A DNA stretch of 64,000 bases from CAG-873 sp964518705. GTDB taxonomy: Bacteria; Bacteroidota; Bacteroidia; Bacteroidales; Muribaculaceae. The notes under the pieces were generated by a model. That model made no database searches. It had not been told where the DNA came from and was given only the letters and a program-made list of their open reading frames with translations. Position 1 is the first letter of the stretch, and each line of letters begins with the position of its first letter. This document shows positions 43,608 through 53,188 of the stretch, piece by piece. The translations under genes were made by a program, and so were the position numbers. The stretch spans positions 1 through 64,000 of the forward strand of contig CAZFGV010000008.1 of assembly GCA_964518705.1 (NCBI GenBank), read 5' to 3'.

Positions 43608-46600
43608 TTATTGTGGCTTTTTAGCCTTGATTTTGTATGTTATACCTTCTTCGTCAAGAGTTTGTAAAAACTCGGGAGTGAGAACGGTGGTCAAATTCGT
43701 GCTGTGAGTAAACATACGTCGGAAACTTTCGTAGTATAACTGCACATATATGGGAATACTTCCGGCTTTGGGTAGGCGCTTGCCATTTGCATCACGAGGA
43801 CATTCTTCTTTTAGAATGTTGACGAGTTTATTACATTCGTCCGGACCTATGGTAAGTGTTATATCTTCGATTAGACGTCCTTTAAGGTCGTCGAGCGACA
43901 TTATTCGGTTCGTGCTAAAGCGAAGATCTTCGCCGCCGGTACGTTTGTTCTTGCGCATCTGGAACGATCCTACTGCACATACGGCAGCTCCGACATGACA
44001 CAATCGGTCGAATTCGGTGCGTTGCTTTTCGAACAATGTTACTTCCGAAGTGCCGGTATAGTCTTCGATTTTTAATATCGTCATTGTTCCGTTTGGCAGT
44101 GAACGTTCTTCTACTGACGTCACCATGCCTCCAAAACATATAGAGCCCCCGGATGGCGTCGGACTATCACACTCATTTTTCTCGGCGCACGTCATCGACA
44201 TTGCATATTTTATTTCTATGCAATACGGGTCAAGAGGATGTGCCGACAAATACATACCCACGAGATCTCGTTCTCGGTTGAGGCGTACGAGATTGTCCCA
44301 CAAGGGCATAGAGGGTATTTTAGGACGGCTGCTCTCTCGCAATTCTTCGTCATCGAAAGCAAAGAGCGATGCCTGATTTGTTGTCGCCTCATTTTGATGC
44401 GATGCACCATAACGCAACAATTGTTCCGATATTGTTTCGCCGCGTTTACCTACTTCGGCGCTGAGGTCTTCTCGTTTGATGCCGTCGAAGCAATCGAAAG
44501 CTCCGGCGAGGACGAGGTTATCAAACACACGACGGTTTATGCTTTGTGCCGGCACGCGCTCGACAAAATCGTAAATATCTTTGAACGGTCCGCCACTTTC
44601 GCGAGTGTTAATAATCGATCGCACAACGTCGGGACCAATACCTTTAATAGCCGTAAGGCCGAAACGAATCACTCCGGGCTCGCTAACACTGAACGCACTT
44701 CGCGAGGCATTGATATCAGGTCCTTTTACCTGCAATCCCATAGCTCGACATTCGTCCATGTAGAATGACAGTTTGGCAATATCGTTAAGGTTTCGGCTCA
44801 ATACGGCAGCCATAAATTCTGCGGGATAGTGAGCTTTGAGATAGCCTGTTTGGAATGCCACCCAGCTATAGCACGTTGCGTGACTCTTATTAAACGCATA
44901 CGATGCAAATTTTTCCCACTCGCCCCAAATCTTTATAAGCACACTTTCCTTATGTCCGCGCGCTATACCGCCTTCGAGGAACAAGTCTTTTAGCTCGTTC
45001 ATCTTTGAGATAAGCTTCTTACCCATCGCCTTACGCAATGAGTCACTCTGACCGCGAGTAAATCCCGCCAATTGGCGTGATAGAAGCATGACCTGTTCTT
45101 GGTATACCGTAATGCCGTAAGTATCTTTAAGATACACCTCCATTTCGGGGATATCGTATTCGATTTTCGACTCGCCGTTTTTACGCGCAATAAACTCGGG
45201 GATGTTATCCATAGGACCGGGTCGATAAAGCGCGTTCATCGCTATAAGGTCTTCGAAAGTTGTGGGGTGAAGCTGACGAAGATAGCGCTGCATACCCGGC
45301 GACTCAAACTGGAAGGTCGCTACGGTAGAACCGCGGGAGTACAGCTCATATGTCTCCGGGTCGTCGATAGGAATATTATCTATATCGACTTCTATTCCTT
45401 GCGACTGGCGTATATTTTCAACGGCGTCTTTAATGATTGACAAGGTCTTAAGGCCCAAGAAGTCCATCTTGATAAGACCTGTTTCTTCAATAACACGCCC
45501 TTCGTATTGTGTTACAAGAATCTTGTCGCCATTTTTATCGGCGGCAGTGCTCACCGGCACCCAATCGGTAACGTCATCACGGCATATAATAACACCGCAA
45601 GCGTGTACACCGACGTTGCGGACGGTTCCCTCTAGTTTTTCGGCATACGTCATCAGTTCGCGAACGGCAGGATTGTTATCCATCTCCTGCTTGAATTCGG
45701 GAACATAGTTGACACAGTTCGATACCGTACACTTAAGCTCTTTTTCCTTAGCCTCATCATTGGGGTCAATAGGCATATGCTTGGGAATGAGCTTTGTGAG
45801 CATATTCGATACCGGAATAGGTATTGACATCACACGAGCGACATCCTTGATGGCAGATTTTGCCGCCATGGTGCCGTAAGTAATGATATGCGCAACATTA
45901 GCGGCGCCATAGCGCTCGGTAACGTAATTAAGCACCGTTTCGCGACCATCATCATCGAAGTCGACGTCAATATCAGGCAACGAAATACGGTCGGGGTTGA
46001 GGAAGCGTTCGAAAAGCAAATCATACTTCAACGGGTCTATTTGCGTAATTCCGAGGCAGTATGCCACCACCGAACCGGCAGCAGATCCACGGCCGGGGCC
46101 GATACTTACGCCCATCTGGCGACCGACGCGTATAAAGTCCTCCACGATAAGGAAGTAACCCGGAAAACCCATGGTCTTCATGATATGGAGTTCGAACTTT
46201 ATGCGTTCGTCAACTTCTTCCGACAGAGGCGTTCCGTAACGACGCGCAGCGCCTTCGTAAGCGATTTTCTTGAGATAGTCGGCTTCGAATTTGATGCGAT
46301 AAAGCTTATCGTAGCCGCCTAATTTTTTTATTTTTTTCTCACCATTCTCACGACTCATTACGACGTTACCGTTTTCGTCTTGAGTAAATTCGTCATATAG
46401 CTCTTCTTCAGTTATGCGGCTGCGATATTCTTCTTCGGTACCGAAGTCTTTCGGTATCGCATAGTTCGGCATAATAGGAGCGTGGTCGATGTCGTATTCC
46501 TCAACCTTGTCGGCGATTTCGAGAGTAGTAGCCAACACGTCGGGCATATCACCGAAAACTTGCTCCATTTCGGCACAGGTTTTAAACCATTCCTGTTTCG

Positions 46601-47453
46601 AATAAAGCATACGAGTCTCGTCGTTAACATTTTTGTTTGTCGACAAGCAAATGAGACGGTCGTGCGCTTCGGCATCGCTTTCGTTAAGGAAGTGCGAGTC
46701 GTTAGTGGCTATTATTTTGATGCCATGACGTTGCGCAAGCTCTATGAGCATAGGCTCGACTTGGCGTTGTATTTCGTATGTTTCGTGATTAGCACGCGGC
46801 ACTGTGGCTTTATGGCGCTGTAACTCGATATAATAGTCATCGCCAAAGACGCGTTTATACCACAACACCGCTTCTTCAGCACCGTCAGCATCGCCACCGC
46901 GCAATTTACGAGGAATCTCGCCACCTAAACAGGCTGAACATACGATAAGACCTTCCTTGTGTGCTTCAAGCTCGGTGCGGTCGGTTCGAGGATGGTGATA
47001 AAAACCTTCTGTCCAAGCCTTTGACACCAAACGGATAAGGTTTTTATAGCCTTTTTCGTTCTTAGCAAGCACGATAAGGTGATAACCTTTGTCAGTTTTA
47101 TCCGTTTTATCGTGCATATCGCCTTTAGCGACATACATTTCGCACCCCATAATAGGTTTGAGGTGCTTGGCTTTTTGTTTTTCAATTTCGGCTTGTTGAG
47201 CCGCTATCGCCTCTGCATCATCTCCGGCTTCCTTGATGGCTTTTTCGGCGTCTTTTATAGCGCTCTTTATCTTGCCGTTATGCTTTTTAACGGCATTAAA
47301 GAACTCCTTTGCACCGAACATATTACCATGGTCAGTAAGCGCAACAGCAGGCATACCATCGGCGACGGCTTTCTTTATAATGCCACCGATGGTACTCATT
47401 CCGTCGAGCACCGAATATTGGGTATGTACGTGTAGATGTACGAATTTTTGCAT
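43608..47453 (-). CDS. dnaE: DNA polymerase III alpha subunit
   Basis: A 1281-residue replicative polymerase of the DnaE type. PHP domain at the start (HVHTQYSVLDGM, VALTDHGNMFGAKEF); GPGRGSAAGSVVAYCLGIT and the catalytic aspartates in LPDIDVDFDDDGRE form the palm; YQEQVMLLSRQLAGFTRGQS and NKSHATCYSWVAFQTGYLKA are fingers motifs; an OB fold near GGMVTSVEERSLPNG follows. A charged insertion (about 56-95, NGKIKSAIKDAEKAIKEAGD region) interrupts the PHP domain. First gene of dnaE-trxA-nnr-DUF4831. Confidence 0.97.
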   Translation of the reverse strand: MQKFVHLHVHTQYSVLDGMSTIGGIIKKAVADGMPAVALTDHGNMFGAKEFFNAVKKHNGKIKSAIKDAEKAIKEAGDDAEAIAAQQAEIEKQKAKHLKPIMGCEMYVAKGDMHDKTDKTDKGYHLIVLAKNEKGYKNLIRLVSKAWTEGFYHHPRTDRTELEAHKEGLIVCSACLGGEIPRKLRGGDADGAEEAVLWYKRVFGDDYYIELQRHKATVPRANHETYEIQRQVEPMLIELAQRHGIKIIATNDSHFLNESDAEAHDRLICLSTNKNVNDETRMLYSKQEWFKTCAEMEQVFGDMPDVLATTLEIADKVEEYDIDHAPIMPNYAIPKDFGTEEEYRSRITEEELYDEFTQDENGNVVMSRENGEKKIKKLGGYDKLYRIKFEADYLKKIAYEGAARRYGTPLSEEVDERIKFELHIMKTMGFPGYFLIVEDFIRVGRQMGVSIGPGRGSAAGSVVAYCLGITQIDPLKYDLLFERFLNPDRISLPDIDVDFDDDGRETVLNYVTERYGAANVAHIITYGTMAAKSAIKDVARVMSIPIPVSNMLTKLIPKHMPIDPNDEAKEKELKCTVSNCVNYVPEFKQEMDNNPAVRELMTYAEKLEGTVRNVGVHACGVIICRDDVTDWVPVSTAADKNGDKILVTQYEGRVIEETGLIKMDFLGLKTLSIIKDAVENIRQSQGIEVDIDNIPIDDPETYELYSRGSTVATFQFESPGMQRYLRQLHPTTFEDLIAMNALYRPGPMDNIPEFIARKNGESKIEYDIPEMEVYLKDTYGITVYQEQVMLLSRQLAGFTRGQSDSLRKAMGKKLISKMNELKDLFLEGGIARGHKESVLIKIWGEWEKFASYAFNKSHATCYSWVAFQTGYLKAHYPAEFMAAVLSRNLNDIAKLSFYMDECRAMGLQVKGPDINASRSAFSVSEPGVIRFGLTAIKGIGPDVVRSIINTRESGGPFKDIYDFVERVPAQSINRRVFDNLVLAGAFDCFDGIKREDLSAEVGKRGETISEQLLRYGASHQNEATTNQASLFAFDDEELRESSRPKIPSMPLWDNLVRLNRERDLVGMYLSAHPLDPYCIEIKYAMSMTCAEKNECDSPTPSGGSICFGGMVTSVEERSLPNGTMTILKIEDYTGTSEVTLFEKQRTEFDRLCHVGAAVCAVGSFQMRKNKRTGGEDLRFSTNRIMSLDDLKGRLIEDITLTIGPDECNKLVNILKEECPRDANGKRLPKAGSIPIYVQLYYESFRRMFTHSTNLTTVLTPEFLQTLDEEGITYKIKAKKPQ

Positions 47454-47511
47454 TGGCTTATGGGTGAGTGGATTTGATGATTTCGACGTTTTTAAGCCAC
47501 GAAATCATTGC

Positions 47512-47542
47512 CAAAGTTACGAATTTTTAGGCGAATTTTAAA
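47512..47542 (-). promoter_or_regulatory. Promoter of the dnaE operon
   Basis: Minus-strand TAACTTTG (47519-47512) with TTTA (47542-47539) 19 bases upstream, one base off the -33 TTTG. Confidence 0.65.
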
Positions 47543-47678
47543 ATATACTTCAGGCTCTTTTACAACGCAATTTTGCATTATTGGTAAGCGGTGCAATTTT
47601 AAGGCTATTTAGCGCAATTCTGGGCCTATTTTTTGAATGGTTAAAAATAAAAAATTCTGCGAAGTTTGTAATTATTCA

Positions 47679-48458
47679 TCAACCGAGAACAACATCGAGT
47701 ATCATCATCAGAGCAAAGCCTGTTGCAAAACCGATAGTGCCGACGTTGGAGTGCTGCCCTTGCTGTGTTTCAGGTATAAGTTCCTCTACTACAACGTATA
47801 ACATTGCTCCAGCCGCAAACGCCAACAGATAAGGCAACGCCGGAACAATATACGCTGCAAGCATTATTGTGAGTATTGCCGAAATAGGCTCAACTATGCC
47901 GCTTAGAGCGCCGATAGCAAACGATTTGTTGCGACTATGTGCCGCTGCGCGTAGGGGTAGTGATACTATCGCGCCTTCGGGGATATTTTGTATCGCAATA
48001 CCTATCGCCAACGCCGCTGCGGCTGCCATTGACAGTTCGGCACTTACTTCCAATGCCGCCGCAAGGGAGACGCCTACTGCCATTCCTTCAGGTATGTTAT
48101 GCAAGGTTACGGCGAGGGCGAGTTTTGTGGTACGGGATATCGGCACTTGAGGACCTTCGCTGATGGTGTCATTTATATGTTGGTGAGGCGTTAAGCGGTC
48201 CATTAAAAGCATCAACGCCATACCGGCAGCGAAACCTATAACAGCAGGCATAACACGCGCAATGCCCTCTGATGCTGTCATTTCCATCGACGGTATTAAC
48301 AGCGACCAAACGGATGCCGCAACCATAACACCGGCGGCAAAGCCCGTGAGTATTTTTTGCATCATCGTTGGCATCTGATTCTTAAACAAATACACGCCCG
48401 CAGCGCCTAATACAGTGCCTAAAAAGGGAAGAGTTAAGCCTAATAAGAGTCCGTTCAT
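47679..48458 (-). CDS. ZIP-family divalent metal transporter
   Basis: A 259-residue inner-membrane ZIP carrier, probably for zinc, with about eight helices. The metal-binding helices carry HNIPEGMAVGVSL and IQNIPEGAIVSLPLRAA; a His-containing loop (RLTPHQHINDT) lies between helices 3 and 4, as in ZIP proteins. Direction is import by family precedent. It stands alone between dnaE and an AlkD-like gene on the same strand. Confidence 0.88.
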   Translation of the reverse strand: MNGLLLGLTLPFLGTVLGAAGVYLFKNQMPTMMQKILTGFAAGVMVAASVWSLLIPSMEMTASEGIARVMPAVIGFAAGMALMLLMDRLTPHQHINDTISEGPQVPISRTTKLALAVTLHNIPEGMAVGVSLAAALEVSAELSMAAAAALAIGIAIQNIPEGAIVSLPLRAAAHSRNKSFAIGALSGIVEPISAILTIMLAAYIVPALPYLLAFAAGAMLYVVVEELIPETQQGQHSNVGTIGFATGFALMMILDVVLG

Positions 48459-48497
48459 ATGCTCGTTGATTTCGTCAATGGTATAACAATCTTATAA

Positions 48498-49256
48498 TTA
48501 TTGTCGTTTGAGCCAAAATTGCCGTTTTTCGTCAGGCATTCGTTCAATGGCATAACGTAAAGCCGTACGCGGCATTTCGCGATAATGCGATTCGAGGTAG
48601 GTTTCGAGTATTGTCATATCTCGTTTTCCTATTTCTCGCAGTAGCCACCCGATAGCTTTATGTATGAGGTCGTGACGGTGTGGCAACAGTTTGCTTGCAA
48701 TTCGAAGCGTGTCGTCATATTGCTTGTTGCGAATAAGCATCATTGTCGACACAATAGCAATTCGTTGTTCCCAAAGATTATCGCTCATCGCGAGAGTGTC
48801 AAGAATAACGCGCGAAGGCATCGTTCCGTCGGCTTGCGGATGTAACAGCCACTGCCCTACTACATTATAACACGACAGATCTACAAGGTCCCAATTATTT
48901 GCTCGACGGGCATTGCGTAAATAAAATTTCACTAATTCGTCACGCCGTTGTGCCTTTTCAGACGTGTCATTATTGCGCTTGGGAATGGAGGCGTTCATTT
49001 CCTCAACAATCAGCAAAAAGCCACATAAGCGTATTTCGTGAAACGGCGACTCCAAGAGCTTTTCTATTTCATCGAGCGCCACCTTAAAGCGCACCTGCTT
49101 AACAACAACACGCACCTGCGGCACTTTTATGCCGAGAAACTTATCGCCGGCGCCATATTGCCCTTCGCCGGTTTTAAAAAATCGACAAAGAATTCTACTT
49201 TGCGCCTCGCTGCCAAGAGCTTGCAACTTTGTTATTATTTCACTCGATGTTATCAT
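48498..49256 (-). CDS. AlkD-like DNA alkylation repair protein
   Basis: A 252-residue all-helical HEAT-like repeat protein of the AlkC/AlkD superfamily, which excises or binds alkylated purines. Family signs are MGAGDKFLGIKVPQVR-like QYGAGDKFLGIKVPQVR, SPFHEIRLCGFLLIV, NNWDLVDLSCYNVVGQWL, LWEQRIAIVSTMMLIRN, and AIGWLLREIGKRD. The WDLVD and R-W helix features resemble active AlkD. Sits just after the ferredoxin terminator; own promoter not found. Confidence 0.88.
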   Translation of the reverse strand: MITSSEIITKLQALGSEAQSRILCRFFKTGEGQYGAGDKFLGIKVPQVRVVVKQVRFKVALDEIEKLLESPFHEIRLCGFLLIVEEMNASIPKRNNDTSEKAQRRDELVKFYLRNARRANNWDLVDLSCYNVVGQWLLHPQADGTMPSRVILDTLAMSDNLWEQRIAIVSTMMLIRNKQYDDTLRIASKLLPHRHDLIHKAIGWLLREIGKRDMTILETYLESHYREMPRTALRYAIERMPDEKRQFWLKRQ

Positions 49257-49276
49257 ATAATTAAATTATACGTTTA

Positions 49277-49311
49277 ATAAAAACAAAGCCCCTACCGAAT
49301 GGCAGAGGCTT
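49277..49311 (-). terminator. Terminator of the ferredoxin gene
   Basis: Minus-strand 11-bp stem (49311-49301 with 49296-49286, G-U pairs included), loop ATTC, then GTTTTTATT. Confidence 0.85.
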
Positions 49312-49333
49312 AGTTAATTCGTTAGTGCGTTGA

Positions 49334-49504
49334 TTATTCGCCGGGAACGATAGCTCCGCTGGGGCAAACACCAGCGCAGGTGCCGCAATCGATGCATGTG
49401 TTAGGATCGATGTGGTAGATTTCGCCTTCAGAGATAGCTCCTACGGGGCATTCGTTGATGCAAGTACCGCATGCAACGCATGTGTCTGTAATTACGTAAG
49501 CCAT
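49334..49504 (-). CDS. Two-cluster 4Fe-4S ferredoxin
   Basis: A 56-residue clostridial-type ferredoxin, ATG 49504 to TAA 49334-49336. Cluster cysteines are Cys9, 12, 15, 19 (TCVACGTCINECP) and Cys37, 40, 43, 47 (TCIDCGTCAGVCP), the two CxxCxxCxxxCP motifs of 2[4Fe-4S] ferredoxins. It carries low-potential electrons in the cytosol, for example from pyruvate:ferredoxin oxidoreductase. Single-gene unit with a -7 box TAAATTTG at 49549-49542 and a terminator. Confidence 0.95.
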   Translation of the reverse strand: MAYVITDTCVACGTCINECPVGAISEGEIYHIDPNTCIDCGTCAGVCPSGAIVPGE

Positions 49505-49541
49505 GATGATGATTATTTTTTCTCGAAATTGTTTGATACTG

Positions 49542-49549
49542 CAAATTTA
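49542..49549 (-). promoter_or_regulatory. -7 promoter box for ferredoxin
   Basis: Minus-strand TAAATTTG, 37 bases before the ATG; no TTTG at the -33 distance. Confidence 0.5.
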
Positions 49550-49679
49550 ATGCTTTTTTTTATAAACTGACACTATTTGCTCAGTTTTTTTATGTTTTAT
49601 AAACGTGTTTTGTCTCGCTTTTGTTCTCAAAACAAGTGTTACTGCGCTTATTTTTGCCGTATTAGGGAAATTATTAAAT

Positions 49680-49717
49680 AATAAAACCGCCACAGTTTCG
49701 CGAGGATCTGTGGCGGT
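49680..49717 (-). terminator. Terminator of the RND efflux operon
   Basis: Minus-strand ACCGCCACAG (49717-49708) and CTGTGGCGGT (49695-49686), a perfect 10-bp stem, then TTTATTATTT. It lies 18 bases past the last gene. Confidence 0.88.
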
Positions 49718-49735
49718 AGAATAAAAGGAAGTATG

Positions 49736-50029
49736 CTAGATAGAATCTTCTACATTCCAAACGAACGCTCTCAGACCGAGTTTCGGACGGTCTGCATCGA
49801 TAGCACGAAGGCGTTCGAGCACAAGGGGAACCCTGTTATCTTCAACCATTGTGATAATAGCCGACGCCAACGAGGGCCACGCATGGCTGCCATAGTGCGG
49901 CTCGCCACTGACACTTCCACGACCGGTTACTTGTTCCCATGCAGTGAATCCGCGGCAATTGTTGCGCTCTAAGATGTCTATAATTTTTTCGCGGTGTGCT
50001 TGGTCGAATGCTATGAATATTGATTTCAT
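49736..50029 (-). CDS. PG0541-type small protein linked to RND efflux
   Basis: A 97-residue cytosolic protein with a ferredoxin-like/P-II-like alternation of strands and helices: MKSIFIAFDQAHREKIIDIL, GFTAWEQVTGRGSVSGEPHY and a late IITMVEDNRVPLVLERL. Matches my memory of the PG0541 transporter-associated family, found next to RND pumps in Bacteroidetes. It begins four bases after the pump stop. A sensor or modulator role is guesswork; the exposed His and Trp of SGEPHYGSHAWP may bind a ligand. Start taken at ATG 50029 inside a longer frame that overlaps the pump. Confidence 0.8.
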   Translation of the reverse strand: MKSIFIAFDQAHREKIIDILERNNCRGFTAWEQVTGRGSVSGEPHYGSHAWPSLASAIITMVEDNRVPLVLERLRAIDADRPKLGLRAFVWNVEDSI

Positions 50030-50033
50030 GACG

Positions 50034-53000
50034 TTAGTTGTTTTTAGTGTTAGCGACAGCAAGCGCTTGGCGATGTTTGCGACGCTGACGTTTGATGCCT
50101 TGGGATGCAAAAACACAATAGAGTACCGGCACAAAGAGTAGGGTTAGAATTGTTGAGAATGTCAAACCACCGATAACGGCAGTACCCATCGGTTGCCACA
50201 TTTCAGAGCCTTGACCTCCGCCGATTGCCATAGGAACCATACCCAAAACTGTGGTAAGGGTGGTCATTACAACGGGGCGTAAACGAGATTCGCCACCATT
50301 GATAACTGATCGACGTATAGACATGCCGCGTTCACGATTGAGGGTGATGTAGTCAATTAGCACGATACCGTTTTTCACCACGATACCGATAAGCATAATC
50401 GCACCAATCATACTCATTATATTGAGGCTGTGACCTGTTACATACAAGATTATAAACACGCCGGAGAATGCAAAGAGCAACGATGTCATAATAATGCCGG
50501 GGTAAGTATAACTTTCGAACTGCGCCGCCATTACGATGTAAACGAGTATGATAATAAGTACTGCTAAGGTGAGCAAGTCGCTGAACGAATCTTGCTGATC
50601 TTCGTAAGAACCTGATAGCTGAATATTAATACCTTGCGGAATGTCCATCTTATCAATTTCTGCTAACGAAGCCTCAACAATTTGGCTCATCGGCACATCC
50701 TGCACCGTTGTGCTTACAGTAACGATACGTTCGCGGTCTTTACGTTCGATAGTAGGCGGGGTGAAGCGTTCAACAACTTTACCGATATCACGAATACGCA
50801 CACCTTTACCGGCGGCATTGTAGATTAGGATGTTTTCGATATCTTCGATAGAGGTGCGGAATTCGGGGGCATACATAACTTTGATATCATATTCCTCACC
50901 ATCTTCACGGAATTGCGAAGCGAGCTGACCATTGATTCGGTTACGCAAAGCATTTGCTGCTGTTGACAAGTTCAAACCATACAACGCGAGTTTCTCTCTA
51001 TCGAAATCCACTTGGTATTCCGGCTGATAATCGGCACGAGAAATGATAACGTCCGCCGCACCGGGGATACCGCGTAAAATTGCTTGCAATTGGCGTGCAA
51101 CAGAGTCGGTTTCGGTAAAGTCGTAGCCATAAATTTCGTAGTCAATAGTACTTTGGCCACCCATACCCATACCACCGGTAGATACCTGCGCTTTCTTATA
51201 TTCCGGGAATTGGCGCAAATCTTTACGCATTGATGCCGCAATTTCTGTAACAGAACGGTCGCGATCACCGGGGTCACTTAAGCGCACGTTCATAGATACA
51301 ATGTGCGGACCGTTATCGTTAAGTGATGCGTAGGTATTATCACTCGACGCCGTACCGGTAGTGTAGTTTATAACCTCGATTTCGGGATATTTTTCTCGCC
51401 ACAAATCAACGAGGCGGTTGGTTGTTTCTTTGGCGATTTCCACACGTGTACCGATAGGCAATTCAAGGCTCACACGCATACGAGCATCATCGGATGTTGG
51501 GAAGAATTCTGTACCTACATGCTTAACAAGCACAAGAGAACTCAAGAATATACCCATACAGATAACGACTGTAATGAGCTTGTGCGAAACAACCCAAGCA
51601 AGGAGTCTGCCATAGAATCTGTCGAAAGCATCGAGCCCGCGACTTATCGGGGTAAAGAACAATGTATAAATTTTACCGTGAGTGATATTTCGACGCAATA
51701 GCAAGCTACACATCATAGGAGTGAGCGATAGCGCACATATTGTCGAAATAACCATCATAATACATACCATCCAACCGAGCTGGCGGAATAGTACGCCCGA
51801 CATACCGGAAACAAGTGTCAACGGGAAGAATACAGCGATAAGCGTTAGTGTTGAAGCTATTACCGATATCGCAACTTCGTTAGTGCCGTGAACGGCTGCT
51901 TGTTTCGGATCGGAACCTCGTTCTATATGCGTCGTAACATTTTCTAGAACAACAATTGCATCGTCAACAACCATACCGATAGAAATAGATAGCGCCGACA
52001 GCGAAATTATATTCAACGTATTTCCGGTTGCGTAAAGATATATAAACGAAGCGATTAGCGAAATAGGAATTGTTATTGTGATAATCAAAGTAGCACGCCA
52101 ACGGCCGAGGAAGAAGAACACCACGATAATCACAAACAAGAGCGCATACATCACCGTTTCGACAAGCGAGTCGATAGTGTTACGAATGTTATCTGACGTG
52201 TCAACAATAACGCCGAGATGAACATCCGATGGCAAACGTTTCTGCAAATTTGGCAACATTTCTAGCACTTTATTAGAAATGTTTACCGAGTTGGCGCCAC
52301 TCTGTTTCTGAATAACAATCATAGCACCTTGTTCGCCATTGTTGTATGTTTCTTGTGTTCGTTCCTCAAGAGAGTCATCAATGCGAGCAACATCGCTGAG
52401 GTATACCGTTTTGCCGTTGTGCACGCCAACAACAATTTTTCCCATTTCTTCGGCGGCTTTGAATTCGCCTTGAACGCGCAATGAATATGTGTCCGAGCCT
52501 ATATCAAACGAACCGCCGGGGATATTGCGGTTTTCAGCACCGATAAGGCTACCTATAGTTTCGACACTCAAATTATACGCTTCGAGACGCGCCGGGTCGA
52601 CATACACATGTATTTCACGTTTCGGAGCACCTGAAATCGACACAGAACCGACGCCGGAAATACGTGCCAAGGGATTGGCAACGGCATCGTCGAGAATTTT
52701 ATATAAGCCCGGCATACTCTCGGAGGCTTGTACCTGCAAGAGCAAAATAGGAATCATGTCGGACGAGAATTTGAAAATGACGGGCGATTCGGCATCGTCG
52801 GGAAGTGCTGACGATACCATATCTAGTTTATCGCGAACGTCATTGGTTAGAACGTCAATATCGTTGCCGTATTCAAATTCAAGAGTGATAACAGAAATGT
52901 TCTCACGGCTCTTGGAGGTGATATGCTTAAGGTCGCTAACGGAGTTTAGCACATTCTCTAGCGGACGTGTAACGTTTTGTTCTATATCTTGTGCACTCGC

Positions 53001-53159
53001 GCCCGAATACGTAGTCATCACCATGATGGTATTTGTTTCTACGTCGGGATATAGATCGATAGGAAGTTTCTGAAGGGAGAACAGACCTAAAATCACCACC
53101 GCTACGAAACAGAGGGTGGTCATAATAGGACGTTTTACCGCGTTACCATATAAGCTCAT
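50034..53159 (-). CDS. RND multidrug efflux pump, inner-membrane permease (AcrB/HAE-1 type)
   Basis: A 1041-residue proton-driven exporter with 12 helices in two halves and two large periplasmic loops. VKRPIMTTLCFVAVVILGLF begins it; the proton-relay aspartates are in LSISIGMVVDDAIVVLENV (helix 4), and VVKNGIVLIDYI, RLRPVVMTTLTTVLGMVPMA mark the second half. GxxFP and PLTLVSGMSGV loops are present. It is the pump of a complete tripartite system with the adaptor and outer-membrane gene upstream. Substrates unknown: drugs, bile salts or lipids are all plausible. Confidence 0.95.
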   Translation of the reverse strand: MSLYGNAVKRPIMTTLCFVAVVILGLFSLQKLPIDLYPDVETNTIMVMTTYSGASAQDIEQNVTRPLENVLNSVSDLKHITSKSRENISVITLEFEYGNDIDVLTNDVRDKLDMVSSALPDDAESPVIFKFSSDMIPILLLQVQASESMPGLYKILDDAVANPLARISGVGSVSISGAPKREIHVYVDPARLEAYNLSVETIGSLIGAENRNIPGGSFDIGSDTYSLRVQGEFKAAEEMGKIVVGVHNGKTVYLSDVARIDDSLEERTQETYNNGEQGAMIVIQKQSGANSVNISNKVLEMLPNLQKRLPSDVHLGVIVDTSDNIRNTIDSLVETVMYALLFVIIVVFFFLGRWRATLIITITIPISLIASFIYLYATGNTLNIISLSALSISIGMVVDDAIVVLENVTTHIERGSDPKQAAVHGTNEVAISVIASTLTLIAVFFPLTLVSGMSGVLFRQLGWMVCIMMVISTICALSLTPMMCSLLLRRNITHGKIYTLFFTPISRGLDAFDRFYGRLLAWVVSHKLITVVICMGIFLSSLVLVKHVGTEFFPTSDDARMRVSLELPIGTRVEIAKETTNRLVDLWREKYPEIEVINYTTGTASSDNTYASLNDNGPHIVSMNVRLSDPGDRDRSVTEIAASMRKDLRQFPEYKKAQVSTGGMGMGGQSTIDYEIYGYDFTETDSVARQLQAILRGIPGAADVIISRADYQPEYQVDFDREKLALYGLNLSTAANALRNRINGQLASQFREDGEEYDIKVMYAPEFRTSIEDIENILIYNAAGKGVRIRDIGKVVERFTPPTIERKDRERIVTVSTTVQDVPMSQIVEASLAEIDKMDIPQGINIQLSGSYEDQQDSFSDLLTLAVLIIILVYIVMAAQFESYTYPGIIMTSLLFAFSGVFIILYVTGHSLNIMSMIGAIMLIGIVVKNGIVLIDYITLNRERGMSIRRSVINGGESRLRPVVMTTLTTVLGMVPMAIGGGQGSEMWQPMGTAVIGGLTFSTILTLLFVPVLYCVFASQGIKRQRRKHRQALAVANTKNN

Positions 53160-53188
53160 TGATAAAAAGTATAATAGGGTTGAACTTA